A stretch of 64,000 bases of DNA from Arthrobacter castelli DSM 16402 (GTDB lineage: Bacteria > Actinomycetota > Actinomycetes > Actinomycetales > Micrococcaceae). Below, one piece after another: positions 25,583-35,682 of the stretch. The stretch spans positions 124,001 to 188,000 of the forward strand of contig NZ_AUMN01000008.1 of assembly GCF_000430705.1 (NCBI RefSeq). Reading direction: 5' to 3'. The position numbers and the translations under genes are program-made. Below the pieces are notes generated by a model. That model was given only the letters and a program-made list of their open reading frames with translations. It was not told where the DNA came from and made no database searches. Positions within the stretch are counted from its first letter, which is position 1; each line of letters opens with the position of its first letter.

Positions 25583-26770
25583 GTGGACGGGTTCACCATC
25601 CTGGATGCGCTGCTCGTCCTGGTCCTGATCTGCTATCTGGTCTATGGGCTGCGCAGCGGCTTTGTTGTCAGCCTCGGCGGCATCATCGGCTTCGTTGCCG
25701 GTGCCGTCCTGGGGTTCATGGCAGTGCCGGTGATCAGCGACTGGATTCCCGATCACGGATGGCGGCTGACTGCTGTCATCGCGGCAGCGGTGGTGCTGAT
25801 TGTCGCCGGACACGCCGTCGGCAGCGCGGCCGGCCGCGGCATACGCCGCTGGTTCAAATTCCCGCCATTGCGCGCCGTCGACCGGTTGCTCGGCGGCGTG
25901 GTGAACGTATTGGTCGCCACCTTGGTGATTTCCATGCTGGCGTTCAGCATCGGTTCCTTGGGGGCCCCGTTTGTCTCCCAGCAGATCGCCTCTTCCAAGG
26001 TCATCAGCACCATCGACCACCTCACCCCGGCACCGCTGAAGAGCGGTATGGCGCAGTTGCGTTCCCTGGCGGTCGAAGACGGAATTCCACGCATCGTTGA
26101 GAGCATGGGCCCGGCGGACCCGGCCCCCGTTCCGGACGCGAGCACCAATACGCCGGCACTCAATGAGGCAGCCAGGTCGGTGCTGAAAATCACCGGTACC
26201 GCCTTCCAGTGCGGGCAAAACCAGACCGGCTCCGGTTTCGTAGTCGCACCCGGGCGGGTGGTGACCAACGCCCACGTGGTGGCCGGGGTCCGCGAACCTG
26301 TGGTTCAGGTCCCCAACGGCAACGTGCTGCGCGCCCGGGTGGTTTCCTTTGATCCGGTGCGGGATCTCGCGGTGCTGGCCGTTGACGGACTCCAGGCAGC
26401 ACCGCTTCAGCTGGGCACCACCGCACAGGAAGGTGATGTCGCCGCGTTCGCCGGATACCCGGCCGGTGGTCCGCTGGCCACACAGCCGGCAACTGTCCAG
26501 AGCGTCTCCACCACGATGGTGCAGAACATCTACGGCGCTGATCCGTCGCCGCTGCAGCTCTACCAGCTCGCAGCGAACGTGGAGCAAGGCAATTCCGGTG
26601 GCCCGCTGCTCGACGAGCAAGGCCGCGTGGTCGGTGTGGTCTTCGCCAAGTCGACCGCGGACGTTCCGGTGGGATATGCGCTGACACTCGAGGAACTGCG
26701 TCCGGTGGTCGAGGCTGCCCCATCCATGACCCAGACCGTGTCCTCGGGTCAGTGCACCCGCCAGGAATAG
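25583..26770 (+). CDS. marP: MarP-like membrane-anchored serine protease (CvpA-type membrane domain plus trypsin-like domain)
   Basis: The 395-residue protein has four hydrophobic helices in its first 150 residues, as in CvpA-type domains, followed by an extracytoplasmic chymotrypsin-fold protease. The triad is His231 (NAHVVAG), Asp261 (DPVRDLAVL) and Ser338 (GNSGGPL). This is the architecture of M. tuberculosis MarP (Rv3671c), which protects against acid stress by cleaving a cell-wall hydrolase. One cysteine lies at the start of the protease domain and one near the C-terminus, which may form a redox-sensitive disulfide. I use GTG 25583, 6 bases after GGAG at 25573-25576, in place of the earlier TTG at 25571. 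Divergent from crp. Confidence 0.9.
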   Translation: MDGFTILDALLVLVLICYLVYGLRSGFVVSLGGIIGFVAGAVLGFMAVPVISDWIPDHGWRLTAVIAAAVVLIVAGHAVGSAAGRGIRRWFKFPPLRAVDRLLGGVVNVLVATLVISMLAFSIGSLGAPFVSQQIASSKVISTIDHLTPAPLKSGMAQLRSLAVEDGIPRIVESMGPADPAPVPDASTNTPALNEAARSVLKITGTAFQCGQNQTGSGFVVAPGRVVTNAHVVAGVREPVVQVPNGNVLRARVVSFDPVRDLAVLAVDGLQAAPLQLGTTAQEGDVAAFAGYPAGGPLATQPATVQSVSTTMVQNIYGADPSPLQLYQLAANVEQGNSGGPLLDEQGRVVGVVFAKSTADVPVGYALTLEELRPVVEAAPSMTQTVSSGQCTRQE

Positions 26771-26778
26771 GCCGGTGT

Positions 26779-26829
26779 GCCGGATCAGTCCGGGCCGGAT
26801 CAGTCCGGGTCAGGCCGGTCCGGTCCGGG
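26779..26829. repeat. Short tandem repeat between marP and aroQ
   Basis: A 15-bp unit, GCCGGATCAGTCCGG, occurs twice in tandem at 26779-26793 and 26794-26808, followed by degraded CCGGTCCGGGTCAG-type copies to about 26829. It lies between convergent stops. Confidence 0.6.
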
Positions 26830-27306
26830 TCAGTCCGCGGCGGCGGCAGGAGTGAGCGTGGCGGCCATCCAGTCCAGCGCCATCGCGTAGCCCTGGACAC
26901 CCGCACCGGCGATCACCACGTCGGCGACGGCCGAGACATAGGAATGGTGGCGGAACTCTTCGCGGCGGTGGATATTGCTCAGGTGCACCTCCACCACCGG
27001 CAGTTCGACGCCGGCCAGCGCATCCGGAATGGCAACCGAGGTATGGCTGTAAGCGGCCGGGTTGATGATGATGCCGGATGCGGTCCCGCGCGCGTCGTGG
27101 ATGGCATCAATCAGGCTGCCTTCGTGGTTGCTCTGCACGCAGCGCGCCTCCAAACCACGCTGTTCCGCCGTCCGGGCGCACAACTGCTCGATGTCCGCCA
27201 GCGTCTTCGTGCCGTAAATGCCAGGTTCACGGGTGCCGAGCAGGTTCAGATTGGGTCCGTTGAGCACCAGGATGGTGCCCAACGGACCAACGGGGGCTGA
27301 ACTCAT
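26830..27306 (-). CDS. aroQ: Type II 3-dehydroquinate dehydratase
   Basis: The 158-residue protein catalyses 3-dehydroquinate to 3-dehydroshikimate in the shikimate pathway. Family motifs include [20 protein letters not shown] (about 13-32, with the catalytic Tyr in the flexible loop), [26 protein letters not shown] with the conserved Asn and His, and [17 protein letters not shown]. It would be a dodecameric cytoplasmic enzyme. The ATG overlaps the acsA stop by one base (TAATG), so it is the second gene of an acsA-aroQ operon. This pairing has no obvious pathway logic. Confidence 0.95.
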   Translation of the reverse strand: MSSAPVGPLGTILVLNGPNLNLLGTREPGIYGTKTLADIEQLCARTAEQRGLEARCVQSNHEGSLIDAIHDARGTASGIIINPAAYSHTSVAIPDALAGVELPVVEVHLSNIHRREEFRHHSYVSAVADVVIAGAGVQGYAMALDWMAATLTPAAAAD

Positions 27307-29306
27307 TACTTTTTGAGCCCCTCAGTAATCTGATTCATCACGCTGGTGTCGGCCAGCGTGGAGACGTCCCCGACTTCCCGGTTCTCCGCCACATCCTTGA
27401 GCAGCCGCCGCATGATCTTGCCGGAACGGGTCTTCGGCAGCTCGGAGACGATGAGCACCTGCCGGGGCTTGGCGATCGGGCCGATCTCCCGGCCCACATG
27501 ATTGCGCAGGTCGGCGACAATTTCGGAGGTGTCGGCGCCCTCGGCGGTGAATTTCTTTGCGTCTTCACCGCGGAGAATGACGAAGGCGACGACGGCCTGC
27601 CCGGTGGTTTCGTCGTTGGCACCCACCACGGCGGACTCGGCCACCGCGGCGTGGGAGACCAGTGCGGATTCGATTTCCGTCGTCGACAACCGGTGCCCGG
27701 AGATATTCATCACGTCATCCACGCGGCCGAGCAGCCAGATGTCGCCGTCTTCGTCCCGCTTGGCCCCGTCGCCGGCGAAATACATGCCTTCGAACCGTGA
27801 CCAATAGGTGTCCTTGTACCGTTGCGGGTCCCCCCAGATGCCGCGCAGCATGGCCGGCCACGGTTCCCTGATCACCAGGTAGCCGCCCGACCCGTTGGGT
27901 ACTGACTGTCCCGACTCATCCACGACGTCGGCATTGATGCCCGGCAGCGCAGCCTGTGCTGCGCCCGGCTTCGCCTCGGTGACTCCCGGCAGCGGAGAAA
28001 TCATGATGGCGCCGGTTTCGGTCTGCCACCAGGTGTCGACGACCGGGGTCCGGCCCGAGCCAATCACCTTGCGGTACCACATCCAGGCCTCGGGATTGAT
28101 GGGTTCGCCCACCGAGCCGAGGACGCGCAGCGATGAAAGGTCGTACTTGGCCGGGATGTCGTCGCCCCACTTCATCATGGTGCGGATGGCTGTAGGGGCG
28201 GCGTACAGGATGGAAACCTTGTACTTCTCCACGATTTCCCACCAGCGGCCCCGGTGCGGTGTGTCAGGGGTGCCTTCGTACATCACAACGCTGGCGCCAT
28301 TGAGCAGGGGACCGTAGGTGATGTAGCTGTGGCCGGTGACCCAGCCGATATCGGCGGCGCACCAGTAGACGTCCTGCTCGGGCTTCAGGTCGAAGACGGT
28401 CTTGTGGGTGAAAGCGGTCTGGGTGAGGTAGCCGCCGGTGGTGTGCAGGATGCCCTTCGGCTTGCCGGTGGTGCCCGAGGTGTACAGGATGTACAGCGGA
28501 TGCTCGGAATCATGTCCGACGGCGGTGTGGTCCTTGCCGGCCTTGGCGACAGTGTCGTGCCACCACAGGTCACGGCCCTCGGTCCAATCGACCGGTTCCT
28601 CATTGCGCTGGACCACCAGAACATGCTCGATGGTGGACTTGCCGTCGGAGAGAGCCTCATCGACAGCCGGCTTGAGCGAACTGGGATTGCCCCGCCGGTA
28701 GGTGCCGTCCGCGGTGACGACCAGCTTGGCCTCAGCGTCGTCGATCCTGTTCCGCAGCGCGTCCGAGGAGAACCCGCCAAAGACAACGGAATGGACGGCG
28801 CCGATGCGGGCGCAGGCCAGCATTGAAACCACGGCTTCGGGAATCATCGGCAGGTAGATCGCCACCCGGTCGCCCTTGCCCACGCCCAGTGACTCGAATG
28901 CGTTGGCGGCCTGCTTCACCAGGTCGGTCAACTCAGCGTAGGTGATTTGGCGGACGTCGCCTGGCTCTCCCTCGAAGTTGATCGCCACCCGGTCGCCGTT
29001 GCCGGCCTCCACATGCCGATCCAGCGCATTGTAGGCGGCATTGACCTTGCCGCCGACAAACCATTTGGCGAACGGTGCCTCGGACCAATCCAGTGTCTGC
29101 TCGAAATCTTTCTCCCAGGTGAGCATCTCCCTCGCCTGGCGCGCCCAGAATTCGGTTCCGGCGGACTCGGCTTCTGCGTAGAGGGACGGTTTCGCCACGG
29201 CGTTGGCGGCGAACTGGTCACTGGGGGGAAACTGGCGGCCCTCATGCAGCAGGTTCTCGAGTGCTTCCCCGTCCGCCTGTTGCGGCGCTGACTTTTCTTC
29301 AGCCAT
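27306..29306 (-). CDS. acsA: Acetyl-CoA synthetase (AMP-forming)
   Basis: This 666-residue adenylate-forming enzyme activates acetate to acetyl-CoA. Landmarks are the N-terminal motif [12 protein letters not shown], the P-loop [11 protein letters not shown], the WWQTETG substrate region, and the C-terminal [11 protein letters not shown], with the lysine whose acetylation controls activity. Full length matches the family. The ATG at 29306 has a good SD, GAGAGG, at 7 bases; a frame extends 5 codons further. Overlaps aroQ by one base. A TGTGA half-site at 29345 is a weak hint of Crp control. Confidence 0.95.
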   Translation of the reverse strand: MAEEKSAPQQADGEALENLLHEGRQFPPSDQFAANAVAKPSLYAEAESAGTEFWARQAREMLTWEKDFEQTLDWSEAPFAKWFVGGKVNAAYNALDRHVEAGNGDRVAINFEGEPGDVRQITYAELTDLVKQAANAFESLGVGKGDRVAIYLPMIPEAVVSMLACARIGAVHSVVFGGFSSDALRNRIDDAEAKLVVTADGTYRRGNPSSLKPAVDEALSDGKSTIEHVLVVQRNEEPVDWTEGRDLWWHDTVAKAGKDHTAVGHDSEHPLYILYTSGTTGKPKGILHTTGGYLTQTAFTHKTVFDLKPEQDVYWCAADIGWVTGHSYITYGPLLNGASVVMYEGTPDTPHRGRWWEIVEKYKVSILYAAPTAIRTMMKWGDDIPAKYDLSSLRVLGSVGEPINPEAWMWYRKVIGSGRTPVVDTWWQTETGAIMISPLPGVTEAKPGAAQAALPGINADVVDESGQSVPNGSGGYLVIREPWPAMLRGIWGDPQRYKDTYWSRFEGMYFAGDGAKRDEDGDIWLLGRVDDVMNISGHRLSTTEIESALVSHAAVAESAVVGANDETTGQAVVAFVILRGEDAKKFTAEGADTSEIVADLRNHVGREIGPIAKPRQVLIVSELPKTRSGKIMRRLLKDVAENREVGDVSTLADTSVMNQITEGLKK

Positions 29307-29321
29307 CTCTGTACCTCTCAT

Positions 29322-29692
29322 GATTTGTCATTGGTCTGTTGGTCTGTGATTTCCATTAACCATGCCGACCAGCAGCGTGGCGCGGCTCACTCCCACACTA
29401 TCGCCCCGGCCGCTTGAGCGTGTGGCTCATCACGGCAGATGAATTCAACGGTGCCATTTCTGCGCCGAATGGCATAGCGGCGGGCGCAAAAGAGAAGGGC
29501 GGGAAAGTCAGGCGTAAAAAGACGCGCCACTGATAGCTTGGCTACAAACGCACCGTGGGGTTTACTAACGCCGACGCGCTTGCCCAAGCGCGAAAAGCAT
29601 CCGCTTGGGCGCCCCCTCGCGCTAGGCTGGACGGCAGGACATTGTGCCGGCGTCGGCGGCGGACGCAGCCGACGGCGATAAAGGAGACCAAG
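29322..29692. other. Divergent intergenic region between acsA and the membrane protein gene
   Basis: No gene is supported here. The region holds two copies of GGTCTGT near 29334-29347, a TGTGA half-site at 29345, and a 9-bp inverted repeat (29582-29590/29602-29610) directly before a TAGGCT -10 candidate at 29623-29628. Confidence 0.5.
29582..29610. repeat. Inverted repeat GCCCAAGCG/CGCTTGGGC near the promoter of the membrane protein gene
   Basis: A perfect 9-bp inverted repeat with an 11-base loop lies just upstream of TAGGCT at 29623-29628. It overlaps a shorter hairpin (GCGCTTG and CAAGCGC, 29576-29591). It may be an operator or an mRNA structure. Confidence 0.4.
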
Positions 29693-31012
29693 GTGACCGA
29701 ACATCAAGCGGACCGGGCCACTGACCCTCAAGCGGGGCAGGAGCATGAGCCGGCTTCCGATGCCCCTGCGGCCGGGCCGGAACACTGGCACCCGGAGCAT
29801 GTCGACGCGGGGGACCGCCCGCAGGCTTATGCCGGCCCCTTCACCCGCCGCGACGTCTTTGTGATGGGGTCCGTGGCGCTGATGCTTATCGGCAGCCTCG
29901 TCCCGTTCAGCATCGGACCGGATTACTACACCAATCTGTGGAACTCCTCGTCGCTGTTCTTCCTCGGCTTGGGCATCGTGCTGCCGCTGGTGGTGGCCGG
30001 GCTGTTTATGGCCCGCCGGGTAACGGGATCCCATCCCAGGATCGGTTCGCTGTCGGTCGACCAGTTCGGTTCCGTCATAGCGCTGTTCGCCGCGGCCTAC
30101 TTCTTCATCGTCACCGCCTCCGCCTTCGGCCTGGCTCCGCTGCTGGCCCTGATCGGCGCCCTGGCGCTGGTGGCGTCGACGACGCTGGCACCGCATCTGC
30201 CGGTATTCTCCGGTGACTTCGCCGGACGTTCCGAGGCACCGGCGCATCTGATGGCACGTGCTTCGGCCACGCCTGCCCCGAAGCCGCCTAAGCCGGAGTA
30301 TCCTGACAACGGGCAGCGCCCGGACGAGGCTGGATATGGCCAGTACGCAGCAGCCCAGGAACCGGGCAGCTTCGGCGCCGGATCCATAGGCCGCGGCTTC
30401 GGCGGCGGCCATGCGGTGGACCAGGGTGACGAACCTGACCGTCGGGCGGAAGCCGGAGACGGCTCCTACGACTACAGCTACCAGAGCCGCGACGGCGGAG
30501 AAGACGACTACCTCGGCGGCTATCCGGACCAGGACAGCGGCAGCGACACCGGCAGCGCCTACCCGGAGCGGAACGAAGCCTGGGCCGACCCCGCCCCGTC
30601 CGACGCGGGGCCGGACGACTCCGGTCGGAATGAGTCCGGACAGGGCCAGTGGTCCTCCACCGGAACTGCCGCGTTCCCGGCTGTGGGATACGACAGCGAG
30701 AGTACGGGCGCCGCACAGCACGGCCGCGGCACCACACAGCACGGCCGGGCTGATTCCTTCGGCGCCACTCGTGAGACCTACTACGACGAACACGACGACG
30801 AATATGGCGAGGAAGAGGCCTACGATGCCTTCTGGTTCGCCGTCGGGCAGCCGCGCGAGATTGTGGACGAGAACACCGGCGCTGCCGAGTTCGTCATTGA
30901 ACCGGGAGCCTGGGTGCTGGCCCTGCAGGACCGGGGCGATGAGTTCCTGGTCCAGCACACCGACGGCCGGGTAGGGGTGCTCCGGGACCTGTCCAATATC
31001 GAACGGGCATGA
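29693..31012 (+). CDS. Four-helix membrane protein with long acidic low-complexity domain
   Basis: I do not recognise the 439-residue product. After a hydrophilic N-terminus of about 55 residues come four hydrophobic helices (about 57-175). A long region to about residue 365 is rich in Gly, Asp, Ser, Tyr, Glu and Gln and likely disordered. The C-terminal block of about 65 residues is compact, with the segments [32 protein letters not shown] and [13 protein letters not shown]. This could be a small beta domain. The GTG at 29693 is chosen for the strong AAGGAG six bases upstream; an ATG frame start at 29555 lies in the divergent promoter region. The nth gene follows after 10 bases and they may be co-transcribed. 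Function unknown. Confidence 0.7.
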   Translation: MTEHQADRATDPQAGQEHEPASDAPAAGPEHWHPEHVDAGDRPQAYAGPFTRRDVFVMGSVALMLIGSLVPFSIGPDYYTNLWNSSSLFFLGLGIVLPLVVAGLFMARRVTGSHPRIGSLSVDQFGSVIALFAAAYFFIVTASAFGLAPLLALIGALALVASTTLAPHLPVFSGDFAGRSEAPAHLMARASATPAPKPPKPEYPDNGQRPDEAGYGQYAAAQEPGSFGAGSIGRGFGGGHAVDQGDEPDRRAEAGDGSYDYSYQSRDGGEDDYLGGYPDQDSGSDTGSAYPERNEAWADPAPSDAGPDDSGRNESGQGQWSSTGTAAFPAVGYDSESTGAAQHGRGTTQHGRADSFGATRETYYDEHDDEYGEEEAYDAFWFAVGQPREIVDENTGAAEFVIEPGAWVLALQDRGDEFLVQHTDGRVGVLRDLSNIERA

Positions 31013-31022
31013 CGGTGCGGAT

Positions 31023-31844
31023 ATGGCCCTGAAGCGCCCCGCAGCCCGGCCCGCCACCCGGGGACGGGAGGAAACGCCGCTGGCGCTCAAGCGGCGTGCA
31101 CGGAAGATTAACCGGGTGTTGGCCGAAGAGTACCCCTATTCGGTGGCGGAGCTGGACTTCGACAATGCCTATCAGCTGGTGGTGGCCACGGTGCTCTCGG
31201 CGCAGACCACCGATGTGCGCGTCAACATGACCACGCCGACCCTGTTTGCCAAGTATCCGGATGCCACCGCACTGGCGGAGGCGAATGAAGCCGAACTGCA
31301 GGAGCTCATCCGCCCCACCGGGTTCTTCCGTTCCAAGGCGACCAACCTGATGGCGCTGGCCACCCGCATCGTCGATGAATACGACGGCCAGGTGCCCGAG
31401 ACCTTGGACGATCTGGTGACGCTGCCCGGCGTCGGACGCAAGACCGCGAATGTGGTGCTGGGCAACGCCTTCGGCGTCCCCGGCATTTCTGTCGACACCC
31501 ATTTCGGGCGGCTTGCGCGCCGCTTCGGCTGGACTGGCTCCACTGACCCCGTGCAGGTTGAAGCCGACGTCGGGGCATTGATCGAGCCGTCCGAATGGAC
31601 CATGTTGTCGCACCGGGTGATCTTCCACGGGCGCCGGGTGTGCCACGCGAAGAAACCGGCGTGCGGAGCCTGCCCCGTCGCACAATGGTGTCCTTCTTAT
31701 GGCGAGGGCGAAGTCGACCCCGACCAGGCGCGCACATTGCTCAAGTACGAGCTGGCGCCCGGACGGGAGGGGCTGCTTGAACAGATGCGGGCAGGGCATA
31801 CCCGCGCCCAGCTCCGCGCCGCCGGGCATGACCTGGCCCCATGA
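31023..31844 (+). CDS. nth: Endonuclease III
   Basis: The 273-residue base-excision repair glycosylase/AP-lyase removes oxidised pyrimidines. The helix-hairpin-helix [10 protein letters not shown] contains catalytic Lys140, and the catalytic Asp is Asp158 in VDTHF. The [4Fe-4S] ligands are Cys207, 214, 217 and 223 with the canonical C-x6-C-x2-C-x5-C spacing. A short basic N-terminal extension and a C-terminal tail of about 40 residues exceed the E. coli enzyme. The ATG at 31023 follows the membrane gene by ten bases and the stop overlaps the CoA NUDIX start (ATGA), as in the M. tuberculosis nth neighbourhood. Confidence 0.95.
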   Translation: MALKRPAARPATRGREETPLALKRRARKINRVLAEEYPYSVAELDFDNAYQLVVATVLSAQTTDVRVNMTTPTLFAKYPDATALAEANEAELQELIRPTGFFRSKATNLMALATRIVDEYDGQVPETLDDLVTLPGVGRKTANVVLGNAFGVPGISVDTHFGRLARRFGWTGSTDPVQVEADVGALIEPSEWTMLSHRVIFHGRRVCHAKKPACGACPVAQWCPSYGEGEVDPDQARTLLKYELAPGREGLLEQMRAGHTRAQLRAAGHDLAP

Positions 31845-32563
31845 GCCGGCCGCAAGGACACCAACCGGAGGCCGTCGACGCCAGGGGCGATCTGCTGGCC
31901 TTGGCCGAGGCAGCCCGCACCGGCGGGCTGCCGCATGCCGACGAGACCTGGCGTCGTCTGAGGCTGGATTCGGCAACCGCCCGGCCGGCAGCCGTGCTGA
32001 TCCTGTTCGGGGTGCTCGACGACATCCCCTCGCATACTGCGCCCCGGCCCGGCCAACGGGTTCCCGACGACCTCGATGTGCTGCTGGTCGAACGGGCCGG
32101 CGGCCTGGAGGACCACCCCGGCCAGGTCTCATTTCCCGGTGGTGGCATCGACGCCGGTGATGATGGCGCCGAAGCTGCGGCGCTGCGCGAGGGGGTGGAG
32201 GAAACCGGCCTGGAGCCGGCCGGCGTCGACGTCCTTGGAACCTTGCCGCAGGTCGGGCTGCCGGTCAGCAATTTTTTGGTCACCCCGGTGCTGGCGTGGT
32301 GGGCTGCCCCCTCGCCGGTCGCCGTCGTCGACTACGCCGAATCGGCGCAGGTGTTCCGGGTGCCGGTGAGGGACCTGCTGGATCCGGCGAACCGCCACAC
32401 CGCCGTGGTCGCCCGGGACGGCGAAACCTTCCGCAGCCCGTGCTTCACCGTCAATGGCGTGATCGTCTGGGGGTTCACCGCGATGGTGCTGTCCGGCCTG
32501 TTCGATCAGCTGGGGTGGACGATTCCCTGGGACGAGGGGCGGGAAATCCCGGCGCCGCTGTAG
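31841..32563 (+). CDS. NUDIX hydrolase, CoA pyrophosphatase type (Rv3672c-like)
   Basis: The 240-residue protein carries a nudix box, [27 protein letters not shown] (quoted here in parts: GGGIDAGDD then [11 protein letters not shown]), at about 100-126. The canonical first Glu position is Asp. The region before it, [12 protein letters not shown], fits the CoA-type signature. Family members cleave CoA and acyl-CoA pyrophosphates. It overlaps nth by four bases, the same gene order seen in mycobacteria. The stop precedes a convergent polymerase gene by 12 bases. Confidence 0.85.
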   Translation: MSRPQGHQPEAVDARGDLLALAEAARTGGLPHADETWRRLRLDSATARPAAVLILFGVLDDIPSHTAPRPGQRVPDDLDVLLVERAGGLEDHPGQVSFPGGGIDAGDDGAEAAALREGVEETGLEPAGVDVLGTLPQVGLPVSNFLVTPVLAWWAAPSPVAVVDYAESAQVFRVPVRDLLDPANRHTAVVARDGETFRSPCFTVNGVIVWGFTAMVLSGLFDQLGWTIPWDEGREIPAPL

Positions 32564-32575
32564 TGGCCGCTGTAG

Positions 32576-34312
32576 TCATTCCGTATCCGCGTATGACTCC
32601 ACCGTCATGACCTGAACCGCGAATTCGATCGGGATTTCGCCGAACATCAGCCGGGTCGCGGCGGCGGCCGCCTCCTTCACATGACCGGCGGCTTCGTCGG
32701 CACGGGCGGCCGGTGCATGCACCACCACCTCATCGTGCAGGAAGAACACCAGTTCCCCGGCAGCCGATTCGTCGGGTGAGTCGGCGCGCGAGGCGCGCAG
32801 CCGGCGTCGTAATTCCGCCAGCCAGCACAGGGCCCATTCCGCCGCGGTCGCCTGCACGACGAAATTGCGGGTGAAGCGGCCCCGGGTGCGGGCCATGTTG
32901 TCGGCGCGCTGCTGTTCAGCCGCCGACGTCGTCATTTGGGAAGCCCGCCAGCTGTTCGAGGGCTCGGGGCTGCTGCGGCCGAGGAAGGAGCTGACCGTGC
33001 CGCCGGCCTGTCCGGTTTGTGCCGCATGTTCCACGAAACCAACCGCGGCGGGATACATTCGCGCCAGCTGCGGCATCAGCCGGCCGGATTCGCCCGTCGT
33101 CGACCCATACATGGCACCCAGCACCGCGACCTTGGCCGAGGCCCGCTCCCCAAATCCCTGCGCTGAGATGCCGGCATAGAGGTCCTGCCCACGTGCCGCG
33201 GCTGCCAACTGGTCGTCCCGGGCCAGCGCAGCCAGCACCCGTGGTTCCAGCTGCGCGGCGTCGGCGACCACCAGCCGGTGCCCCGGATCCGCGCGGGCGG
33301 CGCTGCGGACCACCTTGGGTATCTGCAGCGCCCCACCGCCGCGCGAGGCCCAACGACCGGTCACGACGCCGCCCACAATGTATTCGGGACGGAAACGGCC
33401 CCGATGCACCCAGGCGTCGAGCCAGGCCCAGCCATTGGCGGCAAACAGGCGCGACAGCTTCTTATACAGCAGCAGCGGTTCGATGGCGGGGTGCTGCTGG
33501 CGTTCCAGCTCCCACTGCCGGGTCGTCTTCACCTCTATTCCGGCACGGTGCAGTGCCCGCATCAGCTCCTGGGGCGAGTCCGGATTGAACCCCGGTGCGT
33601 TGAGGAGATCCCGCAACTGGACGGCCAGCTGCTCGAGCTTCTCCGGCCTCGATTCGCCCGCCGGACGGGGGCCGAGGGCTTCGGCCAGGATCTGTTCGTG
33701 GATATCGACCCTCCAGGGCAGTCCGGCATGCTGCATCTCGGCGGCAACGAGCGCCCCTGCCGATTCGGCCGCCACCAGCAATTGGGTCCGTGAACGCCGG
33801 CTGGAGGTCTGCACCGCTTCCAACTGGTCCCTCAGCCTGCCGGCCAGCTCTTCGGCGCCGGCCCCCGGAGGAGGGGCTTGTTCGAACAGCGAGTATTGGT
33901 CCTTCGGAGCCGGAACTGCAGGCTTGGCCAGGTCCCGGTCCGTCTCCAGGGCTTCGGGGTGCTGTGCTGTGTTGTGGGCTGCCCAGCGGGAGCCGGAGGT
34001 GAACTCAGATGCGGCGAGAATGGCTCCGGCCAGCGACAGGTCGTGGCAGCGCTCGATAGTGACGCCGTGAGCGAGCAGCTCCGGATACCACTGCCGGGTC
34101 TCCTCGAAGACCCAACGGGGCCGCTGCTGCTCATATTGGCGCACGATGGCGGGCAGCTGGCTGTGGTGGACGTTGATGGGTTTGCCTGCCGCGGAGCCAT
34201 CGTCGTTGAGCGGGAGCAGGCAGGTGTCCGGGGCTGCTGAGTCCCCGGCGGGGTCGACGATGCTGGCGGGGTCGACGGTGCCGTGCGGCAAGCGGCCGAG
34301 GATCAGGTACAT
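32576..34312 (-). CDS. Family A DNA polymerase with degenerate 3'-5' exonuclease domain
   Basis: The 578-residue protein resembles the C-terminal two thirds of DNA polymerase I, without a 5' nuclease domain. Polymerase motif A is VVADAAQLEPRVLA (catalytic Asp), motif B is KVAVLGAMYG and motif C is FLHDEVVVH. In motif B the usual Phe after the Lys is Leu. The N-terminal 150 residues keep parts of the exonuclease fold (HDLSLAGAIL) but I see no D-x-E catalytic motif, so proofreading is probably lost. Actinobacteria carry such genes beside PolI, annotated as bifunctional 3'-5' exonuclease/DNA polymerase, with no settled function. The ATG at 34312 gives the conserved MYLILG N-terminus; the frame starts 18 codons earlier. 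Confidence 0.85.
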   Translation of the reverse strand: MYLILGRLPHGTVDPASIVDPAGDSAAPDTCLLPLNDDGSAAGKPINVHHSQLPAIVRQYEQQRPRWVFEETRQWYPELLAHGVTIERCHDLSLAGAILAASEFTSGSRWAAHNTAQHPEALETDRDLAKPAVPAPKDQYSLFEQAPPPGAGAEELAGRLRDQLEAVQTSSRRSRTQLLVAAESAGALVAAEMQHAGLPWRVDIHEQILAEALGPRPAGESRPEKLEQLAVQLRDLLNAPGFNPDSPQELMRALHRAGIEVKTTRQWELERQQHPAIEPLLLYKKLSRLFAANGWAWLDAWVHRGRFRPEYIVGGVVTGRWASRGGGALQIPKVVRSAARADPGHRLVVADAAQLEPRVLAALARDDQLAAAARGQDLYAGISAQGFGERASAKVAVLGAMYGSTTGESGRLMPQLARMYPAAVGFVEHAAQTGQAGGTVSSFLGRSSPEPSNSWRASQMTTSAAEQQRADNMARTRGRFTRNFVVQATAAEWALCWLAELRRRLRASRADSPDESAAGELVFFLHDEVVVHAPAARADEAAGHVKEAAAAATRLMFGEIPIEFAVQVMTVESYADTE

Positions 34313-34446
34313 GGTTCCATTCTCTCCGACGCGCCCTCTGCGACGCGCCGCGCTGCTGTCCTCCACAACGGATCATTGCGGCAGCTTGTCCACATCCGCG
34401 CCGCCGGGCCTGTCGCAGGGCACGGACCAGGCAGCATTGTTGTCCC

Positions 34447-35682
34447 ATGCGACACTCGAACCAGCGCCGTTCCGGTCGGTCCCACCGCCGGGCATCGGCA
34501 ACCTCGGCAACCTCGGCAACTGCGGCACGCCCGGCGGGAGTTCCGGCGGGACGGGCGGGGATGCCCCTGGGACCGGCGGCGAATACGGCCCGGGCGTGGA
34601 CACCGGAGCAACACGGGCCGCAGGTGGCCCTGGTCACCGCCTCTGACTTACTGCGCGAGGAGGTGCGCAGGATCGCACTTGCGGCTTCCGTCCAGCTGCG
34701 CACCGCCTCCACTGTCCAGGAACTGGGGACCGGTCCGGCTCTGCCGGACACCATCCTCGTGGGCAGCGATATTTCGGAAAACCATGTGCGGCGCGGCACG
34801 TCATCCATCTTGATCGGGCTGGCCGGTGAAGGCGACGCCCTGTGGGAGCAGGCGGCACAGTTGGGCGCGGAACGGGTCGCCGTGCTGCCCGAAGCCGCGG
34901 GATGGCTTGCCGAGTACCTCACTACCTTGGACGGGCACGAGCCGGCGCACCATGTGCTTGGAGTCATCGGCGGCTGCGGCGGGGCAGGCGCCTCGACCTT
35001 GGCGTGCTGGCTGGCCGCTGCAGCCGGCGAACGCGGCAATCGCGTGCTGTTGGTGGATGCTGAGCCGCTCGGCGGCGGATTGGACGTGGCGTTGGGGGCC
35101 GAGCAGACGGCGGGAATCCGCTGGGAGGATATGCATGCAGCGCGGGGCAGCATTAATCCGTCCCAGCTGCACAGTTCGCTGCCCGAAACCGGCGGGTTTT
35201 CGCTGTTGTCCCACCGTGCCGGAGAGGCTGCCGACCCGCAGGCGGCTGCCTCGGCGCCGTTGCCGCTTGAAGTCAGCGACGAGGTCTTCGCCGCGGCCCG
35301 GCGCGGTTACGACCTCACAGTGGTCGATGTCGGACGGGGCGAGGGTGGACTGGAGGCGGCTGAACTAGCGTGTGACAGCCTCATCATGGTGGTGCCGGCC
35401 CAGGTGCGTGCAGCAGCCGCCGCACGGCAGTTGCGGTTCCGTTTCCAGCATCAAGGCATCTCGCTGGTGGTCCGCGGACCGTTGCGGGCCGGAGCGGACG
35501 CACAATTGGTGGCGGATTCGGTGGGGATTGAGTTGTCGGCGTATTGGAAGTCGATGCGCGGTCTTCCTGCCGCGGCTGAAAACGGCCAGTTGCTCGAATT
35601 CGCGGCCCGTCGCGGCGTGCGCCGCATGACAACAACTCTGCTGGATGAGCTTCCGGGGCAGGACTGGCAGGGGGCGGCATGA
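34447..35682 (+). CDS. CpaE/Ssd-like MinD-family ATPase of the Tad pilus cluster
   Basis: This roughly 411-residue protein has a low-complexity Ala/Arg-rich N-terminus, a response-receiver-like segment (about 58-150), and a deviant Walker A ATPase domain. The P-loop region is IGGCGGAGASTLACWLA (about 174-190) and the Walker B-like strand is YDLTVVDVGRG. It corresponds to the helicase/secretion neighbourhood CpaE-like family (Rv3660c, called septum site-determining protein Ssd in mycobacteria). It probably positions or regulates the pilus machinery. The start is uncertain: the ATG at 34447 has no strong SD and the early residues may be untranslated. It overlaps tadA by four bases. Confidence 0.85.
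   Translation: MRHSNQRRSGRSHRRASATSATSATAARPAGVPAGRAGMPLGPAANTARAWTPEQHGPQVALVTASDLLREEVRRIALAASVQLRTASTVQELGTGPALPDTILVGSDISENHVRRGTSSILIGLAGEGDALWEQAAQLGAERVAVLPEAAGWLAEYLTTLDGHEPAHHVLGVIGGCGGAGASTLACWLAAAAGERGNRVLLVDAEPLGGGLDVALGAEQTAGIRWEDMHAARGSINPSQLHSSLPETGGFSLLSHRAGEAADPQAAASAPLPLEVSDEVFAAARRGYDLTVVDVGRGEGGLEAAELACDSLIMVVPAQVRAAAAARQLRFRFQHQGISLVVRGPLRAGADAQLVADSVGIELSAYWKSMRGLPAAAENGQLLEFAARRGVRRMTTTLLDELPGQDWQGAA

Noticed and set aside
26779-26829. Tandem CCGG-rich repeat considered as a CRISPR or transposon end
   Set aside because: No spacer regularity and only two full 15-bp units.
29387-31090. Long minus-strand frame of 567 codons over the membrane protein gene
   Set aside because: It is a shadow of a high-GC gene on the other strand. 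It has no SD, no recognisable motif, and a Val/Arg/Gly-rich composition typical of anti-coding strands.
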